Shown: in pieces, positions 60,250-64,000 of the stretch | Layout: the number at the start of each line of letters is the position of its first letter | Position numbering within the stretch: the first letter of the stretch is position 1 | DNA from: Chryseobacterium sp. MFBS3-17 | GTDB taxonomy: Bacteria > Bacteroidota > Bacteroidia > Flavobacteriales > Weeksellaceae | NCBI RefSeq assembly: GCF_020687745.1 | Contig: NZ_JAJEWK010000005.1 | Location: 124,001-188,000 of the forward strand | Reading direction: 5' to 3' | DNA: 64,000 nt | The notes under the pieces: model-generated | Databases searched by the model: none | Told to the model about the DNA's origin: nothing | The model's input: only the letters and a program-made list of their open reading frames with translations | Made by a program: the position numbers and the translations under genes

Positions 60250-62208
60250 TTAATCGCGGGTTTCAATCCGCATGATGTTTTCCGAATTATTTTTGAGGAT
60301 TTTAATGGATTTGATTTTCGTTGCCGAAAGATCTTTTAAATCATTGTAAGGAACCTGTTTGCCATCCAGAAAAACAATCAGTCCATCAGACATCAGGTGA
60401 GTTCTGCCCTCTTTTTCAGCATTTTCTACACCGGATAACACAGAACCTATAGTTTCTAAGCTTTCCGGAAGAAACACAGAGTTTGTGCTGTAACTGAATG
60501 ACTTTCCTTTGGCAGGTGTGACCACGCGTACTGACGGAACGGCGGGAGCATTTTTACGCAACAGTTCTAGTTCCTTTCTGCGCAGTTCTGCCTGTTTCTT
60601 CATCAGCTCTGCCTGTTCTGTGGCAATTTTGGCTCTTTGTTCTGCAATTTTCATGCGTTCTCTGGCAACTTTACGGGCTGTGCCGGAGGCTTTTTGCATA
60701 TCCCGTTTTGCGGCTTCTGCAGTTTTTGCGGCACGCTCAGCATTGCGGGCGGCACGTTCTGCCTGTGTGGCACTCAGATCAACTCCTGAAATTTGAATTT
60801 TCGGGAAATTCTGAAATTCTTTCCGGAACTTCTGCCAGTCTTCAGCATTTAGTCGCTCCGACAGTTCCTGCAGGTTTTGCGTGTTTTTCAGTATACGCTC
60901 TTTAAATTCCTCGGCATCAAAGCCATGCGGCATCTTTCCAAAATCCAGGGAATCCATTCTGATTCCTGCCATATCCGGACCCCGGAACATCAAGCGTAAA
61001 TCTTTGGCGTTTCTTCGCAGTTCTTCGCGGTTTTTTCTGAAATCATCGGCATGGTACAGTTGGTCAATGCGGTTACTCAGCGCTTCAATTTCTTTCACTT
61101 TTTCAGAGTACGCGGCACTTTCGGAGCCTTTTTCCTGTTCTATTTTCTTCAGTTCATCTGTTTTGGTTTTTGCAGATTCACTGAGTACCGTGATGCGTTC
61201 CAGATCTTTCTGAACTTTTTCTGATGCTTTTTTCAGTTTTTCCTGATTTTTCTGCAGCGTTTGGTCTGCTTTGGACTTCGGTTTCAGGGTGTCTGTTTTC
61301 AGCACCGACACGGCTTCTGTAATGGCATCATTGGTGGCCAGGATTTCCCGGTTTTCAGCATTCACCATATAGGCAAAGGCTACGGTAAAGAGGAGTGGCA
61401 GTGCCATGATGCGAGGCACATACCCAAATCTGGTATGGGGTTTTTGTAGCATTTTTAATCGTTTTTTAAGGTTGGAATTCAAAAACGGACTGGTTGCGGG
61501 AATCACGCTTCCGGAAAAGTGACTCGCCAGCAGCATCTGCGCAAATGCTTTGGTGTCCATATGTTTCACGGCCTTTTTATCAGCCAGATATTCATGAATG
61601 AGATACAGTTCTTTTTTCATCAGCCAGAAGACCGGATTAAACCAAAGGATCGCCGTAAGGGTTTCCATCAGCACTTTATCTATGCTGTGTTTTTGTTCTA
61701 TGTGCACCATTTCATGTTTCAGGATCTGCTGTCCCAAGTCAGAATCGAGCAGGATAGTGTCCCGCCAGAACAGTTTACTGAAAAATGAGAATGGCGCTTC
61801 ACGCAGGCTGGTATGGTAGAAGGAAATTCCTTTTACTTGTTCTTTCGGGAACTTGCGGCTGAAATGTTGTATTCTGAGCAGTCCGGCAATCAGTTTACCA
61901 CAAAGTACGAGAGCAACCACTCCAGCAGTGAGAATAATAAGTCTAAAATAAAGGTTATCATGGCTTTCGGGATTTGCGTTATGAGAATATTGTAATTTAT
62001 TGAGCAACAGATACATATCATGATTTACTTCAACAGTAAAATAAGATACTTTCAGCAAGGGAAGCAGCAGGCTTACCGCTACTGCCACCAGAAGATAAAA
62101 CCGGTTGTAATGGTGAAAAGTCTTATCCTTCAGCACCAGATGATAATAGGCAAAGAGTACTGCCGAGCACAGCATCATCTTGCCAAAATAAAGCAACAGC
62201 GTTTCCAT
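60250..62208 (-). CDS. M56 (BlaR1-type) membrane metallopeptidase with coiled coil and plug-like tail
   Basis: Membrane zinc peptidase of 652 residues, the partner of BlaI-type repressors. Three N-terminal helices lie within residues 5-112, the zinc motif HEMVH is at 165-169 and the third-ligand block HEYLADKKAV at 205-214; a fourth helix is near 268-283. In BlaR1 the following part would be a penicillin-binding sensor. Here it is instead a very charged coiled coil (about 300-400 and again 480-550, rich in Ala, Glu, Lys and Arg). It is followed by a C-terminal segment (LSATKIKSIKILKNNSENI) like the end of TonB-receptor plug domains. The ATG overlaps the blaI stop (TGATG at 62206-62210). Confidence 0.85.
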   Translation of the reverse strand: METLLLYFGKMMLCSAVLFAYYHLVLKDKTFHHYNRFYLLVAVAVSLLLPLLKVSYFTVEVNHDMYLLLNKLQYSHNANPESHDNLYFRLIILTAGVVALVLCGKLIAGLLRIQHFSRKFPKEQVKGISFYHTSLREAPFSFFSKLFWRDTILLDSDLGQQILKHEMVHIEQKHSIDKVLMETLTAILWFNPVFWLMKKELYLIHEYLADKKAVKHMDTKAFAQMLLASHFSGSVIPATSPFLNSNLKKRLKMLQKPHTRFGYVPRIMALPLLFTVAFAYMVNAENREILATNDAITEAVSVLKTDTLKPKSKADQTLQKNQEKLKKASEKVQKDLERITVLSESAKTKTDELKKIEQEKGSESAAYSEKVKEIEALSNRIDQLYHADDFRKNREELRRNAKDLRLMFRGPDMAGIRMDSLDFGKMPHGFDAEEFKERILKNTQNLQELSERLNAEDWQKFRKEFQNFPKIQISGVDLSATQAERAARNAERAAKTAEAAKRDMQKASGTARKVARERMKIAEQRAKIATEQAELMKKQAELRRKELELLRKNAPAVPSVRVVTPAKGKSFSYSTNSVFLPESLETIGSVLSGVENAEKEGRTHLMSDGLIVFLDGKQVPYNDLKDLSATKIKSIKILKNNSENIMRIETRD

Positions 62209-62570
62209 CAGTCTTTATTTTTGAGTTCATTGAGCAGCATTTCCAGATCTTCTACGCTCATCTCATTCTTCTCTACCAGAAAGGAAACCGCATTGGTATA
62301 AGATCCCTGAAAATAATTTTTGACCAGACTTTTTATGGATTTCCCACTGTACTGTTCTTTGGAAATGAGCGGAAAATATTCATGCTGTCTTCCGAAAACG
62401 GTATAATCTACAAAAGCTTTCTCCTTCAGTACCTTCAGAATGGTGGAAACCGTATTGGTATGCGGTTTCGGCTCCGGGTACTGATCCAGAATGTCTTTCA
62501 GAAAACCCTTGCCTACCTTCCAGAGGTATTGCATGGCTTGTTCTTCGGCTTTGGTGAGTTGATTTTTCAT
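62208..62570 (-). CDS. BlaI/MecI-family repressor
   Basis: Winged-helix DNA-binding repressor of 120 residues. In staphylococci such proteins are cut by BlaR1/MecR1-type peptidases in response to beta-lactams. The recognition-helix region is KPHTNTVSTILKVLKEKAFV and the cleavage-prone tail follows (KSLVKNYFQGSYTNAVSFL). It lies directly before the M56 gene, overlapping it by one base, so both are one operon. The promoter (62590-62621) contains a BlaI-type operator over its -7 box, indicating autoregulation. The inducer is unknown because the M56 partner has no penicillin-binding sensor. Confidence 0.93.
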   Translation of the reverse strand: MKNQLTKAEEQAMQYLWKVGKGFLKDILDQYPEPKPHTNTVSTILKVLKEKAFVDYTVFGRQHEYFPLISKEQYSGKSIKSLVKNYFQGSYTNAVSFLVEKNEMSVEDLEMLLNELKNKD

Positions 62571-62589
62571 ATCACGAGTTATTTAGTGA

Positions 62590-62621
62590 TACAAATGTAG
62601 AATTATTTCCGGACGTTACAA
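62590..62621 (-). promoter_or_regulatory. BlaI operon promoter with TACA-N2-TGTA operator
   Basis: On the minus strand TTG (62619-62621), a 19-bp spacer and TACATTTG (62592-62599) form a complete promoter. The -7 box is part of the dyad TACATTTGTA (62590-62599), which fits the TACA-N2-TGTA core known for BlaI/MecI operators. A further dyad TATCAC / GTGATA extends downstream to the start codon. Confidence 0.68.
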
Positions 62622-62681
62622 CTATTTTTATAGTTAAAGAAAGTTAAAATTTTCTAAAACACTGAAAATCAAAAAGTAAAA

Positions 62682-63371
62682 TCAATCCAAAGTAAGTACT
62701 GCCAGGTACTGATGCTGGTCATCCCTGAAAACGATTTCGGAAGTCCAACCTTCTGCGGTGGCTATTTCCTGCATGGTATCCGGATCCATATACAGCCAGG
62801 TAAACCAGCCTGTAGCCAGTTCGCCGTACTCATAGCGTACCGTCATCTCGCCATAGTAGTGGTCTGCCGGCATTTCGGTTTCTTCGTACATGTACACGGT
62901 ATCGCACGAGTCGAAAATAAGTTGTCCACCGGGATTCAGTAAAGATGCAGCGTGTTTCAGGAAGGTACGGAAGCCGTCCAGTGTGGAACAAAGACCGATG
63001 CCGTTCATCAACAACAGTAAAGTGTCATACTGACCTTCCGCATATTGAAAAATATCCCCACAGATTACCTGCTGTACACCTCGTGCCTCCATCACTTCGC
63101 AGGCGAGCGGCGAAATCTCCAGCGCCGTGACGTCGGTTTCCATGCGCTGTAGTTCCATTGCGTGAGAACCGGCTGCAGCACCAATATCGAGTGTTCTACC
63201 TTCGCAAAGTTCCAGTGCCTGCTGCTCCAGTTCCGGCATCTGTCGGAAATTGCGGAAATAATAGGAAACCGGCATCAGGACTCGGGGTCCGAAGGTATCC
63301 TGCACATAAAGTCTTTTGCGCTGTGTACTGAAAAAATGGTCGTGGATGGCTTTTCCCGGCAAATCTGTCAT
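62682..63371 (-). CDS. Class I SAM-dependent methyltransferase
   Basis: Cytoplasmic methyltransferase of 229 residues with a Rossmann fold. Motif I is TLDIGAAAGSHAMEL near residue 60-75, motif II includes VTALEISPLACEVME, and motif IV/post-I is NGIGLCSTLDGF. The substrate is unknown; the closest look is to small-molecule methyltransferases. The -7 box TACTTTTG (63376-63383) lies only 4 nt before the ATG at 63369-63371, so the mRNA is probably leaderless. No partner gene tells its pathway. Confidence 0.88.
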   Translation of the reverse strand: MTDLPGKAIHDHFFSTQRKRLYVQDTFGPRVLMPVSYYFRNFRQMPELEQQALELCEGRTLDIGAAAGSHAMELQRMETDVTALEISPLACEVMEARGVQQVICGDIFQYAEGQYDTLLLLMNGIGLCSTLDGFRTFLKHAASLLNPGGQLIFDSCDTVYMYEETEMPADHYYGEMTVRYEYGELATGWFTWLYMDPDTMQEIATAEGWTSEIVFRDDQHQYLAVLTLD

Positions 63372-63375
63372 GCTG

Positions 63376-63383
63376 CAAAAGTA
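63376..63383 (-). promoter_or_regulatory. Promoter -7 box of the methyltransferase gene
   Basis: TACTTTTG matches TAnnTTTG and ends 4 nt before the ATG; a leaderless start is implied. Confidence 0.5.
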
Positions 63384-63415
63384 CGCATTATTGTGAATGC
63401 TTTACAAGCGCCGGC

Positions 63416-63745
63416 TCAGCGGTTCTGCAACTGCATCATCCCTTCGGGCGATACGAAATCATAATTCCAGGCCGGGCTGTAAGTGAGTTCTATTTCTACT
63501 TCAATCCCCGGAAATTCTTTCTCCAACGCGTTCTGCACGCCGGTTTTGATGGCATCGCCCATCGGGCAAAAGCGTGAAGTAAGGGTCATGAGTACATACA
63601 CTTTGTTTTCTGAAGGGAAATTAATTTCATATACCAGCCCCAGGTCTACAATATTGACCATCAGTTCCGGGTCTATTACCTCGTAGAGAGCGAATTCTGC
63701 CCGTCTCTGCCAGTCGTAAGTCTTACTGTTTTCGTCGAAAATCAT
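63416..63745 (-). CDS. DUF59 / MIP18-family iron-sulfur assembly protein (SufT-like)
   Basis: Small protein of 109 residues of the MIP18/DUF59 family, whose members help mature iron-sulfur proteins (SufT, PaaD and Cia2 relatives). The conserved features are VIDPELMVNIVDLGLVYEI at residues 23-41, LTSRFCPMGDAI with the characteristic Cys, and LTYSPAWNYDFVSPEG near the end. No other suf gene is in the window. It overlaps the preceding gene by 4 bp (ATGA at 63742-63745), so the two are co-transcribed. Confidence 0.9.
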   Translation of the reverse strand: MIFDENSKTYDWQRRAEFALYEVIDPELMVNIVDLGLVYEINFPSENKVYVLMTLTSRFCPMGDAIKTGVQNALEKEFPGIEVEIELTYSPAWNYDFVSPEGMMQLQNR

Positions 63746-64000
63746 GATATTTTTTTTGTTTTATGTAAAAGTAATCTGAACACATTCCACACATACAGCA
63801 ATGCGACCATTACCCAAAATCCGAGTCCTGTGCGGATGAGTACGAGATGCTGCGCAATAAGTCCCGCCGCCAGAATAACAAAAGCAGCGATATAACACCG
63901 GAACTGCCATCTGGTTAGCGCTTCACTGTACAAATCTTTGGGAAGCGGCACTTTTACTTTGCCTGAAAGGTGTTTATAATGTCCGTTCCAGATGATGAAG
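63742..64000 (-). CDS. Small two-helix membrane protein, 5' end beyond window
   Basis: The minus-strand frame is open to the right edge of the window, so the start is outside. The visible part has a leader-like hydrophilic stretch (LSGKVKVPLPKDLYSEALTR), then two hydrophobic helices (CYIAAFVILAAGLIAQHLVL and GLGFWVMVALLYVWNVFRLL) and a basic end. I do not recognise the family. A GTG at 63949-63951 could start a 69-residue version, but the open frame continues upstream with ordinary residues. It shares an ATGA overlap with the DUF59 gene. Confidence 0.6.
   Translation of the reverse strand, partial: FIIWNGHYKHLSGKVKVPLPKDLYSEALTRWQFRCYIAAFVILAAGLIAQHLVLIRTGLGFWVMVALLYVWNVFRLLLHKTKKIS

Overview
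The window looks like a chromosomal segment of a flavobacterium (Bacteroidota), most likely of the Weeksellaceae / Chryseobacterium group. The evidence is gldA, proteins with type IX secretion sorting tails, a GLPGLI-family protein, a fused SecDF, an alpha/beta-fused branched-chain-type E1 enzyme, very weak Shine-Dalgarno sites, and promoters with the Bacteroidota -7 element TAnnTTTG placed upstream of many genes. By eye most of it has a moderate GC content. A few patches are more AT-rich: the Mrr gene, 24.5-25.5 kb and 56.7-57.4 kb. There is no phage, plasmid, rRNA operon or CRISPR array. One tRNA (Arg, ACG) is present.

Layout. 1-5.8 kb: minus-strand pyrimidine operon pyrB-carA-carB, with a leader peptide and attenuator-like terminator in front of pyrB, and a four-helix-bundle gene wedged between carA and carB and bounded by 7-bp repeat arrays in inverted orientation. 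5.9-9.6 kb: YceI lipoprotein, acetyl-CoA synthetase, broken DUF3667 gene. 9.8-21.4 kb: Rel (p)ppGpp enzyme, NhaA, divergent BrkB/RlmH, TPR protein, PAP2 phosphatase, TatA, Tet-type MFS pump, SecDF. 21.6-30.2 kb: secreted PQQ-type sugar dehydrogenase, HemN, two adjacent frameshifted genes, amino-acid permease, rhodanese-OsmC pair, PnuC, DUF721 protein. 30.2-37.2 kb: PF10136-type membrane protein, MtgA, metal/cobalamin-type binding lipoprotein, tRNA-Arg, GldA, M19 dipeptidase. 37.3-43.5 kb: lipoamide dehydrogenase and E1 alpha/beta with an Mrr restriction gene between them, then polyprenyl synthase. 43.5-53 kb: secreted M23 peptidase, RlmN, QueA, four tandem exported proteins of unknown function, S9 peptidase. 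53-64 kb: ppk1-ppx-coiled-coil gene operon, a frameshifted AT-rich gene, PepE, a REP-like palindrome cluster, transaldolase, GLPGLI protein, a BlaI-M56 regulatory pair whose promoter carries a BlaI-type operator, and a few small enzymes.

The regulatory DNA is the most interesting part. The pyrB leader has the elements of UTP-sensitive attenuation (leader ORF starting at the promoter, pause-type hairpin, U tract, terminator overlapping the leader stop codon). The rhodanese-OsmC promoter has two dyads just upstream of the -7 box. The BlaI operator overlaps the -7 box of its own operon. Four transcription units have the -7 box only 4-6 nt before the start codon, implying leaderless mRNAs. Four genes are broken by single-base changes, three of them clearly in short T runs. 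These may be real decay, phase-variable tracts or sequencing errors. The four-helix-bundle cassette with its inverted heptad arrays is the best candidate for an undescribed mobile unit.
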